Source: Theropithecus gelada
Lineage: Eukaryota; Chordata; Mammalia; Primates; Cercopithecidae
Assembly: GCF_003255815.1 (NCBI RefSeq)
Contig: NC_037686.1
Span: 55,277,888-55,341,887, forward strand
Length of the DNA: 64,000 nucleotides
Direction of reading: 5' to 3'
The position numbers and the translations under genes are program-made. Below the pieces are notes generated by a model, which was given only the letters and a program-made list of their open reading frames with translations, ran no database searches and was not told the DNA's origin. Every line of letters begins with the position of its first letter. Positions within the stretch are counted from its first letter, which is position 1. This document shows, in pieces, positions 35,086-46,099 of the stretch.

Positions 35086-35657
35086 TTTTTTTTTTTTAAT
35101 ACTTTAAGTTCTAGGGTACGCGTGCATAACGTGCAGGTTTGTTACATATGTATACTTGTGCCATGTTGGTGTGCTGCACCCATCAACTCGTCAGCACCCA
35201 TCAACTCGTCTTTTATATCAAGTATAACTCCCAATGCAATCCCTCCCCCCTCCTCCCTCCCCGTGATAGGCCCCGGTGTGTGATGTTCCCCGTCCCGAGT
35301 CCAAGTGATCTCATTGTTCAGTTCCCACCTATGAGTGAGAACATGCGGTGTTTGGTTTTCTGTTCTTGCGATAGTTTGCTGAGAATGATGGTTTCCAGCT
35401 GCATCCATGTCCCTACAAAGGACACAAACTCATCCTTTTTTATGGCTGCATAGTATTCCATGGTGTATATGTGCCACATTTTCTTAATCCAGTCTATCAC
35501 TGAAGGACATTTGGGTTGATTCCAAGTCTTTGCTATTGTGAATAGTGCCGCAATAAACATATGTGTGCATGTGTTTTTATAGCAGCATGATTTATAATCC
35601 TTTGGGTATATACCCAGTAATGGGATGGCTGGGTCATATGGTACTTCTAGTTCTAGA
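35086..35657 (-). mobile_element. L1PA-like 3' end, antisense, 5'-truncated
   Basis: Starts with a T-run and 'aatactttaagttctagggt', the reverse of the primate L1 3' end. It continues through 3' UTR and ORF2 end sequence ('cctatgagtgagaacatgcg', 'atggctgcatagtattccat', 'tttgggtatatacccagtaa') to a 5' truncation at 'ttctagttctagat'. It contains an 18-bp tandem duplication at about 35175-35210. Confidence 0.9.
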
Positions 35658-35965
35658 TTTTTTTTTTTTTTTTTTTTTTTTTGAGACGGAGTCTCGCTCT
35701 GCTGCCCAGGCTGGAGTGCAGTGGCCGGATCTCAGCTCACTGCAAGCTCCGCCTCCCGGGTTTACGCCATTCTCCTGCCTCAGCCTCCCGAGTAGCTGGG
35801 ACTACAGGCGCCCGCCACGTCGCCCGGCTAGTTTTTTGTATTTTTTTAGTAGAGACGGGGTTTCACCGTGTTAGCCAGGATGGTCTTGATCTCCCGACCT
35901 CGTGATCCGCCCGTCTCGGCCTCCCAAAGTGCTGGGATTACAGGCTTGAGCCACCGCGCCCGGCC
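35658..35965 (-). mobile_element. AluYRa-like (Old World monkey type), - orientation
   Basis: Very intact Alu with 'cagtggccggatctcag' and 'aggcttgagccaccgcg', variants I associate with the cercopithecid YRa lineage. The target duplication 'ctagattttt' is at the L1 truncation point and at 35966-35975. Confidence 0.93.
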
Positions 35966-36068
35966 CTAGATTTTTTTTTTTAATCTGGTATCTAATCACA
36001 GATTATGAATTGCATTTGGTAGTCCTGTCTGAACAATCAGTCTTCTGCTTGTGCTTGCTTTCATGACT

Positions 36069-36340
36069 TTTTTTTTTCCCCCAAATGAGACAGGGTCTCG
36101 CTCAGTTGCCTACACTAAAGTGCAAGTGGTACAACCCCAGGCTTAATCAATCATCCCAGCTCAGCCTCCTGAGTAGCTGGGACCACATGCATGTGCCACC
36201 CCATCCAGCTAATTATTTTATTTTTTGTAGAGATAGGGCCTTGCTGCTCAGGCTGGTCTCAAATTCCTGGGCTCAAGCCATCCTCAAGCCTTGGCCTCCC
36301 AAGGTGCTGGGATTACAGGTGTGAATCATTACACCTGGCC
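36069..36340 (-). mobile_element. Alu (AluJ-like), - orientation
   Basis: Starts with a T/C run and 'gagacagggtctcgc' and ends 'catta' 'cacctggcc'. Diverged. Confidence 0.88.
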
Positions 36341-36344
36341 ATGC

Positions 36345-36640
36345 CTTTTTTTTGAGACAGTTTCACTCTTGTTGCCCAGGCTGGAGTGCAATGGTGCGAT
36401 CTTGGCTCACTGCAACGCAGGAGAATCACTCCTGCGTTCAAGTAATTCTCCTGCTTCAGCCTCCTGAGTAGCTGGGATTACAGGCGCCCACCACCATGCC
36501 TGGCTAATTTTATGTATTTTTAGTGGAGATAGGCTTTCACCATGTTGGCCAGGCTAGTCTCGAACTCCTGACCTCAGGTGATCCACCCACCTCAGCCTCC
36601 CAAAGTGCTGGGATTACAGGTGTGAGCCACCATGCCTGGC
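36345..36640 (-). mobile_element. AluS-like, - orientation, with internal hairpin
   Basis: Complete reverse Alu, except that bases at 36414-36438 form a perfect 10-bp inverted repeat with a 5-base loop in place of the usual 'cctctgcctccc' segment. Confidence 0.92.
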
Positions 36641-37870
36641 TGACATTAGTATTTTTGAAGATTCAGACCAGTTGTCTAATAAAATGTTCCACAGTCCGAT
36701 TTGTCTTACTTCCCCATGATTAGATTCAGCATAAACATTTTGGCAAGACTATTACAAGCAGTGTGCACTTCCAGTGGCATCCAGGACATGAGGAAGAATA
36801 TATTAGATTTTCCCATTATTGCTGACACTAATTACGACCACACGGTTGGGGTCGTATTCATCAGATTTATCCACGTAAAAGTACCTTTTCTCCTTTTTAA
36901 ATGAGGTGGTACTTTGAGAATACGTGTTTCATTTCTTAACTTCCCACTCAATGGTGAAAATGCCTTAATCAATAATTACATTTGGTGGTTGCAAAATGAT
37001 ACTTTCCTCATTCTCTCTTTCTGCATTTTTTTTAGCTGGCATTCTTCTATAAAGATTTTTTGTTGGCCGGGCGCGGTGGCTCAAGCCTGTAATCCCAGCA
37101 CTTTGGGAGGCCGAGGCGGGTGGATCACGAGGTCAGGAGATCGAGACCATCCTGGCTAACATGGTGAAACCCTGTCTCTACTAAAAAAAAAAATACAAAA
37201 AACTAGCCGGGCGTGGTGGCGGGCGCCTGTAGTCCCAGCTACTGGGAGGCTGAGGCAGGAGAATGGCGTGAACCTGGGAGGCGGAGCTTGCAGTGAGCCG
37301 AGATCGCGCCACTGCACTCCAGCCTGGGTGACACAGCGCGAGACTCCGTCTCAAAAAAAAAAAAAAAAGATTTTTTGTTTTGTTTTGTTTTTCTCTGCAC
37401 CCTCCTCAACCTCTTTTTCTTTGCTAATCCTTATGGAGTTCGATTCTCTTTCTATTCAATGGTACCATCTTACCTATTTGATACTCAAATTTTGCCAGAT
37501 GTGGCCAACGAGAGCCCTTCCAAATTGCCTGGCATGTCCTTTGTCATGTACAAATCATTCCAAACCAATTGCAAAAGTATAGGATTTCCTAATTGTTTTA
37601 CTGATCAAGATTTGTCCTATCTATGGCTCCACCAAAGGTATCCTTCAAGTCACACAGGGTGTTTGGGAGAAGGCTAGATACCTGAACAAAATCAGGCTTC
37701 TCTTTTATGAAAGCTGAAGGGTAAGAGCCGGTGGGTTTAGGCTTGGTTGATAATCAACAGCTCAGCAAATTTGATGTGATCATGTATTTTAAGAAACATG
37801 AATCAGCAAATTCCAATCCAGAGAACACTGATGGAGCACTGGTTATTTTCCTACCTAGCAAGCCAGTCTT
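36641..37870 (-). mobile_element. L1ME-like 3' region, antisense, split by AluY
   Basis: Fragments such as 'tttgatactcaaattttgcc' and 'agatgtggccaacgagagcc' recall antisense L1ME 3' UTR. Boundaries and family are tentative. An AluY at 37065-37368 interrupts it. Confidence 0.4.
37065..37368 (+). mobile_element. AluY-like, + orientation
   Basis: Nearly intact from 'ggccgggcgcggtggctc' with 'ctcaagcc'. It has an exact 14-bp target duplication 'aaagattttttgtt' (37051-37064, repeated at the tail end about 37366-37379). Confidence 0.95.
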
Positions 37871-38049
37871 CGGGAACTTCCATCTCTCCATGGGTCTCTA
37901 GAAGTCAGTGTTGTTTTTTGAGGGTGGGACAGCCCTTGCCTTTTTGAACAGTTTAGCAGAAGATCTATTTGCAGAGGTCCCACAGAACCCCAGGGACTTA
38001 GTTAAGGTTGTCTACCCTGGCAAGTACCTAACATCAGCCAGTTCATTTC

Positions 38050-38220
38050 TAAGAGATGAGGTTTCATTATGTTGTCCAGACTGAAGTGCGGTGGTACTCC
38101 ACAGGTGCAATCATAGAACACTGCAGCCTCGAACTCCTGGGTTCAGGTGATCCTCCTGCCGCAGCCTCCTGAATAGCTGGAACTACAGGCACACACCGCC
38201 ATGCCCGGCTAGTTCTTTAA
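38050..38220 (-). mobile_element. Free left Alu monomer (FLAM-like), - orientation
   Basis: A monomer retaining 'ccacaggtgcaatcatag', a 7SL-like segment lost from dimeric Alus, and ending 'catgcccggc'. This points to a fossil Alu monomer. Confidence 0.7.
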
Positions 38221-40326
38221 TTTTTAACACAAGTAGCCTGAGGATTTTCCAAACCAAAACACGTTAGAATCATGTTTCTTTCTGGACAGTCTCCAAAGAC
38301 TGGTGGGTTTTATGGTTTTTCCAAAAATTTCAAATGTATGAGTGTGAGAACATGACAGCCCGGTCAGTCTAAATCCCTAAGAATCTTTCTGACAAATGCA
38401 ACCACAACTCCAGGGAGACTGTGAATTCAATCCAAGGCTAGTCTTCCAGAAACTATGCCATATACCACAGTGCTGGGCACGGATTCCCAGGTTACCAATA
38501 GAAATACTTGTCACAGTGACAACACCAAGAATTTCTATTTCAAATCTGTCAGGGTATTTTTGTAGACCTTACAAAAACTTGCATTTTTAATTTTAATATG
38601 CAATTAATTTTTTCCTTAAGTTGTATATCGGCAGATAACTTACTGGTGCTTTAGATCAGCTTTGTAAGTGTAATCTTTAAAGATAGTTTAATATTTAACA
38701 CCTCTTTTAAAATAAATGCTGTATGTGATCTAACTCAACAAAAATTTATTTTTGAGGCACCTTATACCCATGGCAATTTAAATAATCAAACTACAAATTC
38801 AAGTACGATGATATCGGACATATGTTGGTGCCTCCCTGCATCCATATTTTTCTTTCCCCTCTCCAACAGCCCTGGGTTTCCTTGCAGGGGACCCATATGG
38901 TTCTGAAGAAGTTGATTCACTGCCTTGGCCCCAGTGACTGATCAACAATGGGCATAGAACCTCAGCCATTTCAGCTGGAGTGAATCTCAGGGCTAGTCTG
39001 ACAATGCTGAGACATGTTTTCTTTTCCCTGCTAGGTAGGAACAAAGTTTCAGGTGACCCAGGAGCTTCTGGCCTTTACTTTCGGTTACAGGAACATTGTT
39101 CACTCACTCATTCATTCATTTATTCAACCAATATGGATGAACATCCACTGTGTGCCAGATGAGAAAACATAACATTGAATAAAACATGGTCAGTGACTTT
39201 AAGATATTTATATTTTAATGCAGGAAACAGGGAGGTGTAATGGGAGAGGGGTCTCATAGGGAACAAATCCTTGATATGAATCAGACTGCCTGTTTCAGGA
39301 TATCTGAAGTAGAAGTGGATGTATCTGGGCACCCTTTTTATAGTCAATATATTTTAGTGTATCAGGCTGCCCTGAATCACCCAATTATCTGTGGTTTTGG
39401 TGAAATGTCTTGCAGCAACCCAGCTGCAAAAAGGAGGGTTGCAAAGCCTCCTCTGTCACTAGTGCCTTCATCCAAACCTTCACTTGGAATCAGCTTTCTG
39501 GTTACATATAAATACTTGGACAATAATACCAACTATATTACAGTATGGCGTGGTATATGAATAATACCACCTTTCATTATTAAAGAGGCAAATAAAACAA
39601 TATACTGAATGTGCATTAAACATCATCTAGGTACATCAGTGTAATGTGGGAAGTTAAAAATATATATATCATCTGGGGACAAGAGACAATAATCCTTTGT
39701 GTCCTGGTTTTTTTACAGGATATATTTCTTTATAAAAGATTTGGATACAAACCACATACTCACCATTATCACAATAATGTTATCTGGCCCACATGATTTG
39801 ATTACGCAGGGAATATACAAAATATCAGAGAATCTAGAGTAGGTATTCTCAACAGGTAGGCTGGGTAAGGAATCCCTTTCTAGGGAGTCTTATTAGAATC
39901 ATCAGGATAGTTTTCCCAACTCACATGTCACAGTGGGACTTCCATCTGGGCCCCTCCCTCAAAAGCACTAGCGTTTTTTTCACTGTTACTGAATGTGTTC
40001 TCTCACATTATGAGAGGCATAGAAAAAACATTGAGGCCTCCTTGTGAGCTGCAGTGTGCAGAGAGGGAGATAAACAACAAATTGTCCAGCTGATGGATAA
40101 CCAGAATCATTAAATCATGGTATATGTCACTTATGTGTACGAGCTTTGATCGCTATATTGTTTAATGTTGGCCAAAGCTATAAACACACAAATAATCATT
40201 ATTGATTACAAATTTGAATTCTGGTGTAAAATTTATGCATCAACTCTTGTGGAGAGTTCATATCAAATGGCTTCTTATTGCCAAGGAAAATGCCCCTTTG
40301 ACTGGGTCACATATAAAACTCAATTT
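38221..40326. other. Intergenic with L2-like piece
   Basis: Mostly unassigned. A LINE2-age fragment is likely at about 39095-39235 ('cattcatttattcaaccaat', 'catccactgtgtgccagatg'). No exon-like frame. Confidence 0.45.
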
Positions 40327-40540
40327 GTCAGCCTGGGCAACACGGTGAGACTGTCTCTACAAAAGAAATACAAACAATTAGCCAGGTGTGGTGTTGCGTG
40401 CCTGTGGTCCCAGCTACTTGGGAGGCTGAGGCAGGAGGATCTGCTTGAGCCTGGGGGGCAGAGGTTGCAGTGAGCCACTGCGCTCCAGCCTGCGTGACAC
40501 AGCAAGACTGTGTCAATCGATCAATAAAACAAAACTCAAC
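40327..40540 (+). mobile_element. 5'-truncated Alu
   Basis: Begins 'cagcctgggcaacacgg' and ends in a degenerate A-rich tail. The repeated flank 'aaaactcaa' on both sides is a probable target duplication. Confidence 0.88.
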
Positions 40541-41379
40541 TCGGAGGTAAACCATTTATTTGCTCACTAGACATCCATATCTAGACAGGTGGCTCACTAT
40601 GAACCTGTGAATATCTAGCAAGATTAATATTACTAGTTGCCTAAGTATTTCACCCTAAGCTTTAGAAAAGTGGGAGCAGATATGAGTAGAAGATTTCAGG
40701 GTAGTTGAGGGTGACAGCAAAAAGGGGCAATGACTGTGAATAAAAGTCCTCATAATAAAGTTTTCTTGGTTGTAAATTACATTTAAAGACTATAAAGAAC
40801 TAGCAAATTACAGTTAAGAGTGACTTTTACATATTCTGCCAACCTCAAATGTGTTGAAAACAGTTCTCCCTCTCTCCCTTTCATCCCTGAAACTGATTCA
40901 GGCTTCAGTTCACCCTTTTACTGAACTGTGAATGAGCCTCTTAGGACATCAACTCGTGAGGTGAAGAGAGTTCAGCATACGCTCTCCCAACAGATGTTCT
41001 AGCACCACGGCAAAGAGTTACAATGCGATTCTTATCTTTCTGCATACTCCTACTACATAGCTGTGGTAGGACTTCTAAATTTAAAGCCTTAAGATTTTTT
41101 TAACCCACCTTTTAATTAACCCTCAAAAGATCCAGCTGGGTTTCAAAAATTTGGACTATGTTGCTAAAAAAAAAAAAAAAAGAAAAAAGCAACAGTGAGA
41201 GGTATAAACATCTTGGAAGCCTACATCTGAAAAACGTAACAAAACTTTAAAGCCTGTCAAGTTGGTAGCTTATTAAATTCCTCCATTCACATGAAATTCA
41301 CAGCAGCACAAGGATTCAAAATGGGTTAGGCACCAAAATGTCATTTAGCAAATCAACGATTCCCCAAAAGTTAGAGGTT
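40541..41379. other. Spacer upstream of CpG island
   Basis: AT-rich noncoding DNA. An A-run at about 41167-41185 is the only simple feature. Confidence 0.4.
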
Positions 41380-42078
41380 GAGGGGCGGGGAAGGGAGAGG
41401 CTTTTCCTAAACCGTCCAGGAAATAATTTTCACAGAGCCTTATAGACCAGGAGCGTGCCCAGCGGCGCTCACCCTCGGCCGGGTCCCGCTGCGCACCTCC
41501 GGGCCGCGCGTCCCCACCTGCGCACGGTGCCTCCAGTCTGGGCGTGGGCGCGGCCCGGGATCGCGGCGCCCTGGTCTCAAACCAGCGCCGCCACCCGCGT
41601 CCGGACCCAGTCCCCTGTGCGCCACACAGTCACTCCCGCCGCTCCGGGCAAAGTTTCCCAAGGTGGGAGACAGCCCACTGCCGGCTTTCAGGAAGTGCAC
41701 TGGGCGGTGAGGATTCGAACGAGCTCGTCCCGGGGCTGGCGTGCTCACTTCGGAGAAACTCTTGCTCCCGGGACGCGTTCACTCCGGCCGCGCAGGCAGC
41801 CCGGGCACCGCAGGCGGAGGCGGGGCGGCACCTGACAAGCAGAGGGGAGTCCAAAGCCGCGCCAGGGCCCTCGGGAAAGGTGAGAGCGGCCGCGTCCCTC
41901 CGCTCACGTGGGCCTCGCACGCTCCTCACCGCGCCCGGGCTCCCCTCGCGCCGCCCCACGGCCCCAGCCCACGTCCTCCTCTCGCCGAGCACCAACCTTT
42001 AGGATCGCGCGGAAGCCGCCGAGAGGGAGGCGGCCGGCCAGCAGTTGGGCGTGGCTTCTCGGAGAGAGGCAGCCCCCC

Positions 42079-42127
42079 AGGGGGCGGGGAGAGCGACGTC
42101 ACCGTCGGTTCGCGGTGCTGATTGGCG
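42079..42127 (+). promoter_or_regulatory. GC box, CRE-like and NF-Y sites
   Basis: Within 50 bp lie a GC box ('ggggcgggg', about 42081-42089), a CRE-like 'gacgtcac' (42095-42102) and a reverse CCAAT box in near-perfect NF-Y context ('ctgattggcg', 42118-42127). The spacing suits a TATA-less promoter, with transcription starting a few tens of bases downstream. Confidence 0.65.
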
Positions 42128-42469
42128 GAGGTGCGGTGCGCGGAGCCCGCAAGCTTCTCCGCCTGGCCCGGCCGCTCCACCTCCTCACCCAGCCGCTCCG
42201 TCCTCACCGGCTCGCGAGGTAACCGCTCAGACACCGCCGCCCCGGCTCAGCGCGGACGGCGGAAAGAGGGAGGCAGAAGGACGACAGCTCGCTCGTTTGC
42301 TCCCATCCGCACCCGGGCTCCCAGAACCGGCGCGGAGCCCAGGGGGAGGAGCCGCCGCGGGCACGCCCCGCCCCCGGCCCGGGAAGACGACGCCAGCGAC
42401 CCCGCCGGCCGGCCGCCGCCCCCCTCGCCGGCCGAGACCCGCCCCCGGCCCCGGCCCTCCCCCGGCGGC

Positions 42470-42571
42470 ATGGAGGGGCCCCGCTCCTGACGGCCGCGCC
42501 ACCGCCTCGGCCCGTGCCCCACCTCGCGGCCCCTCCCGCCCGCCCCCGCTCGCATGTCTGCGCCGCCCTAG
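42470..42571 (+). promoter_or_regulatory. Two minimal uORFs in the ZCCHC2 leader
   Basis: ATG 42470 opens a six-codon frame ending at TGA 42488-42490. ATG 42554 opens a five-codon frame ending at TAG 42569-42571, six bases before the main ATG. Both are in the same frame as the main ORF, so the stops also show that the protein cannot begin further upstream. Confidence 0.7.
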
Positions 42572-42577
42572 CCGAGG

Positions 42578-43869
42578 ATGCTGAGGATGAAGCTGCCGCT
42601 GAAGCCAACGCACCCCGCGGAGCCGCCGCCCGAGGCGGAGGAGCCCGAGGCGGACGCGCGGCCGGGCGCGAAGGCGCCTCCGCGCCGCCGCCGCGACTGC
42701 CGCCCCCCGCCGCCGNNNNNNNNNNNNNNNNNNNNNNNNNNNNNNNNNNNNNNNNNNNNNNNNNNNNNNNNNNNNNNNNNNNNNNNNNNNNNNNNNNNNN
42801 NNNNNNNNNNNNNNNNNNNNNNNNNNNNNNNNNNNNNNNNNNNNNNNNNNNNNNNNNNNNNNNNNNNNNNNNNNNNNNNNNNNNNNNNNNNNNNNNNNNN
42901 NNNNNNNNNNNNNNNNNNNNNNNNNNNNNNNNNNNNNNNNNNNNNNNNNNNNNNNNNNNNNNNNNNNNNNNNNNNNNNNNNNNNNNNNNNNNNNNNNNNN
43001 NNNNNNNNNNNNNNNNNNNNNNNNNNNNNNNNNNNNNNNNNNNNNNNNNNNNNNNNNNNNNNNNNNNGCCGCCGCCGCCCGCGGGCCCGCCGCGGGGCCC
43101 TCTGCCGCCGCCGCCGCCGCCCCGGGGGCTCGGGCCGCCTGTTGCTGGTGGAGCGGCGGCGGGGGCGGGCATGCCGGGCGGCGGCGGGGGGCCCTCAGCG
43201 GCGTTGCGCGAGCAGGAGCGGGTATACGAGTGGTTCGGGCTGGTGCTGGGCTCGGCGCAGCGCCTGGAGTTCATGTGCGGACTGCTGGACCTGTGCAACC
43301 CGCTGGAGCTGCGCTTCCTCGGCTCGTGCCTGGAAGACTTGGCGCGCAAGGACTACCACTACCTGCGCGACTCGGAGGCCAAGGCCAACGGCCTCTCGGA
43401 CCCGGGGCCGCTGGCCGACTTCCGAGAGCCCGCGGTGCGCTCGCGCCTCATCGTCTACCTGGCGCTGCTGGGCTCGGAGAACCGGGAGGCCGCTGGCCGC
43501 TTGCACCGCCTGCTACCCCAGGTGGACTCGGTGCTCAAAAGCCTGCGCGCGGCCCGGGGCGAGGGCTCGCGGGGCGGCGCGGAGGACGAGCGCGGCGAGG
43601 ACGGCGACGGCGAGCAGGACGCCGAGAAGGACGGCTCGGGCCCGGAAGGCGGCATTGCGGAGCCGCGGGCCGGCGGCGGGCTCGGCTCCAGGGCCCAGGA
43701 GGAACTGCTGCTGCTTTTCACCATGGCCTCGTTGCACCCGGCTTTCTCCTTTCACCAGCGGGTCACCCTGAGGGAACATTTGGAGAGGCTCCGCGCCGCA
43801 CTCCGCGGGGGCCCCGAGGACGCGGAGGTGGAGGTGGAGCCGTGCAAGTTTGCCGGCCCCAGGGCCCAG
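42578..43869 (+). CDS. ZCCHC2: ZCCHC2 coding exon 1 (with assembly gap)
   Basis: N-terminal part of zinc finger CCHC domain-containing protein 2, recognised from its start (MLRMKLPLKPTHPAEPPPEA) and conserved body. The ATG has A at -3 and an in-frame TAG six bases upstream. Visible are 46 codons before the gap (basic/proline-rich) and 267 after it. Those 267 comprise a proline/glycine-rich run, a conserved helical block from 'ERVYEWFGLVLGSAQ' to about 'RLHRLLPQ', an acidic Glu/Asp/Gly linker, and a hydrophobic segment 'LLLLFTMASLHPAF'. The donor is CAG|gtaagg at 43869/43870, phase 0. The PX-like domain and the C-terminal CCHC knuckle lie in later exons. In the literature ZCCHC2 is an RNA-binding cytoplasmic factor reported to recruit TENT4 poly(A) polymerases to certain RNAs. 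Sequence here supports identity, not function. Confidence 0.95.
42716..43067. other. Assembly gap (352 N) in exon 1
   Basis: A run of unknown bases lies inside a (CCG)n proline-coding tract. Codon phase requires the true missing length to be 2 modulo 3, but 352 is 1 modulo 3, so the run cannot be the real length if the gene is intact. Confidence 0.97.
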
Positions 43870-46099
43870 GTAAGGCGTACGGAGCTTCCCTGGACTCGCG
43901 GTGCGACCGCTGCCCCGCCGGCCTCGCTCTCGGACGCCCCTTGCCCGAGCCCCAGCCCAGCGCAGGTGGCTCGGAATCCCCACCCGGCAGCTCCCAGCGC
44001 CAGAGGGCTGGGCTTCGTCTCGCTGGGCCGCTCCGTTCCACTCCCCCACCCCACCCCACACGCCGGCAGACACAGCCACCCGCCATCACAGAATGCTCTA
44101 GAAGTCTCTTCCGTGCCACGGTGTTGCCACGGAAGACGTGGAGCTCCCCGCCCGGGGCCCCAATCGGAGGAAGAGTGTCGGGACGGTTTTGGCTCTGAGC
44201 ATCTCAGCGCTCGGTGCGGGAGCTGCGGGGCGCTGGAGGAACCTGTGCGAGAGCCAGCCGCAGTGAGCCCTGGGCAGCGCCGTCCTTCCCCGCCTGCCTG
44301 GCCGGGGCTCCGCCTCCCGTTTCGGGACTCTGCCGGGCCCTCGGCGGGGTGTCCTGAAGGTGCGCTCCCCGCGAGCTGCCCTTGTCTTTGGCACAGAGGG
44401 ACTTTTTTTGCTCAATGTGTGTTTGAGTTAAAAGGGGTCGTACGGGTCCTTGTGGCTCCTGCTCTGAGGGCTTGTGTTCCCAGCAGACATCTGACGTAGA
44501 GACCTGCGAATGGATCTGAGATGAGTAGTAAGGCAGGTTGTCCGGGTGGAGAAACCTCTCCTAGCGCGGCCTGGGATGCTCTTTCCCTCCGGCAGAAGCG
44601 CTTTCTCACGGGCTTGATTCCTGCCTGCAGATTGGGGTTCCGGGATATTTGTTGGGCGTTTACCATAGGCGTTAATGTTGCCCAAAAGAACTACTTAAAC
44701 ACCGAAATGTAGTAGACCAGAATCCAAATGAGCCGCTTGTCGAAAACATTAAAGATGAAATTTTATTATAGCCATGAAAGCAATTTAATGATAATTAGGG
44801 TCCAGTGAAGTCTTTGAGGAGGACCTTTCCATGGGAAGCGGGGGGAGGAGTAGGTTTCAGTAAGTGGGAGACTGTAAAGTGAGATTGTGGGATCACAGGC
44901 TTTTGAGAGGTGTTGATTTGGATGCCATGTTTTTCAGCTTAGGTGATCTCTAGGAGATAATGGAAAAGGGGATTTTCTCCTCTCCTTGCTTGAACGTTAA
45001 TTGAGTATATATATCTGCTGTCATTTAGTACCTAGAACTAAAATCGGGCATGGTATTTTACTAGTGGCTTTGTGGACTCAGTACCCGTGGAATCAATGGA
45101 TTTGGGGCTGGAAGGAATTAGAGATAATCTAGCCTGAACCCCTCTTTTTTAAAACGAGACTTGTGTGAGGTAACTGACTCATGTTTTGGGACGTATTTTA
45201 TCAAACTCACATGTAAGGCACTTGAGATAACAAGTGCCCAGCGTTATCTCGGTGAGTTTGAAATTTTGTCATCTTCCGGTGCCTGTTTACTACTAGCATG
45301 CAGTGCGTGTTCTGATGGTAAAAGCCTCTTCCATCGTTCAGCCTACTCGTTAATTTCCCAAAAGTCCTATATGCCGCACAGCCATTAAACTTAGAGACCA
45401 AAACATGAATTCAGGAACAATGCTCATTTCAAATGTTACTGTAATAACATACAATATTGTAAAGATGGCCTTAAATTGCAGGCCTAAATAAAATGTCCCA
45501 CAGTGGAACCTCTTCTATCATGCCGTTCATACTATTCCAACAAGGGTACCTGATTTCTGATGTAACTGCTGGAAGTCTTTTTTTCTTTCCCTTTTCTTTC
45601 TTTAAATTTTGCTTTTAATGAGCGTGCTGGAGGGCAAGTAGAGGAAGGGGAGGGATGCGTGCAGACCAGGGTAATGTGATTTTATGTTGACCGCAGTGCG
45701 TGACCTTTTTTCTGTTACCAGTGAGTGCTGGGAGGGATGGACAAAGTGAGGTTGGGCATTCTGCCATTAACCTCAGCACATCACTGCTTCTTAGGACGTG
45801 TCCTGTGCTGTGGTCATCAACTGAAGTGGGGGAATAAATCTTAGGGGCCGCGTACTACAGGTGACACTGGGCTATTTCTAGACGCTTGGTGGTGTGGTGA
45901 ACTTCTCCAGCAGTTGTTTAGGGTTACCGTAACACATCATTCGCATCTCATTAAGTTGTTACGACCCCGCATTTTCTGCTGCTTAGAGTGACCTCCGAGT
46001 CCCAACTGTGGCTTGTTCTGGCCTTGAGGACCATTTATCTGATGATGTTGCTCTCAGGCTGTCATTCCAGAGGCCGCTGATGCGCGGGTGGGCTGAGTT

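Larger units (their letters stand above)
41380..44370 (+). promoter_or_regulatory. ZCCHC2 CpG-island promoter
   Basis: A sharp switch to CpG-dense, GC-rich DNA starts near 41.38 kb (GC box 'aggggcgggg' at 41381-41390) and fades after about 44.37 kb, within the start of intron 1. No TATA box is evident. The core promoter is probably at about 42.08-42.25 kb, where clustered factor sites lie. This is typical of a broadly expressed gene. Confidence 0.85.

Noticed and set aside
41440..42234. Possible divergent gene upstream of ZCCHC2 within the CpG island
   Set aside because: Several overlapping frames on both strands, none with recognisable protein sequence or consistent splice sites. A divergent noncoding transcript remains possible but cannot be shown.
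42204..43349. 381-codon frame on the - strand across the CpG island
   Set aside because: It runs through the N gap and is antisense to ZCCHC2 exon 1. Stop-free frames on both strands are expected in very GC-rich DNA, and its residue content is low-complexity.
43870..44499. Continuation of the ZCCHC2 frame beyond 43869
   Set aside because: CAG|gtaagg is a strong donor, exon 2 continues the protein in phase, and the read-through residues do not resemble ZCCHC2.
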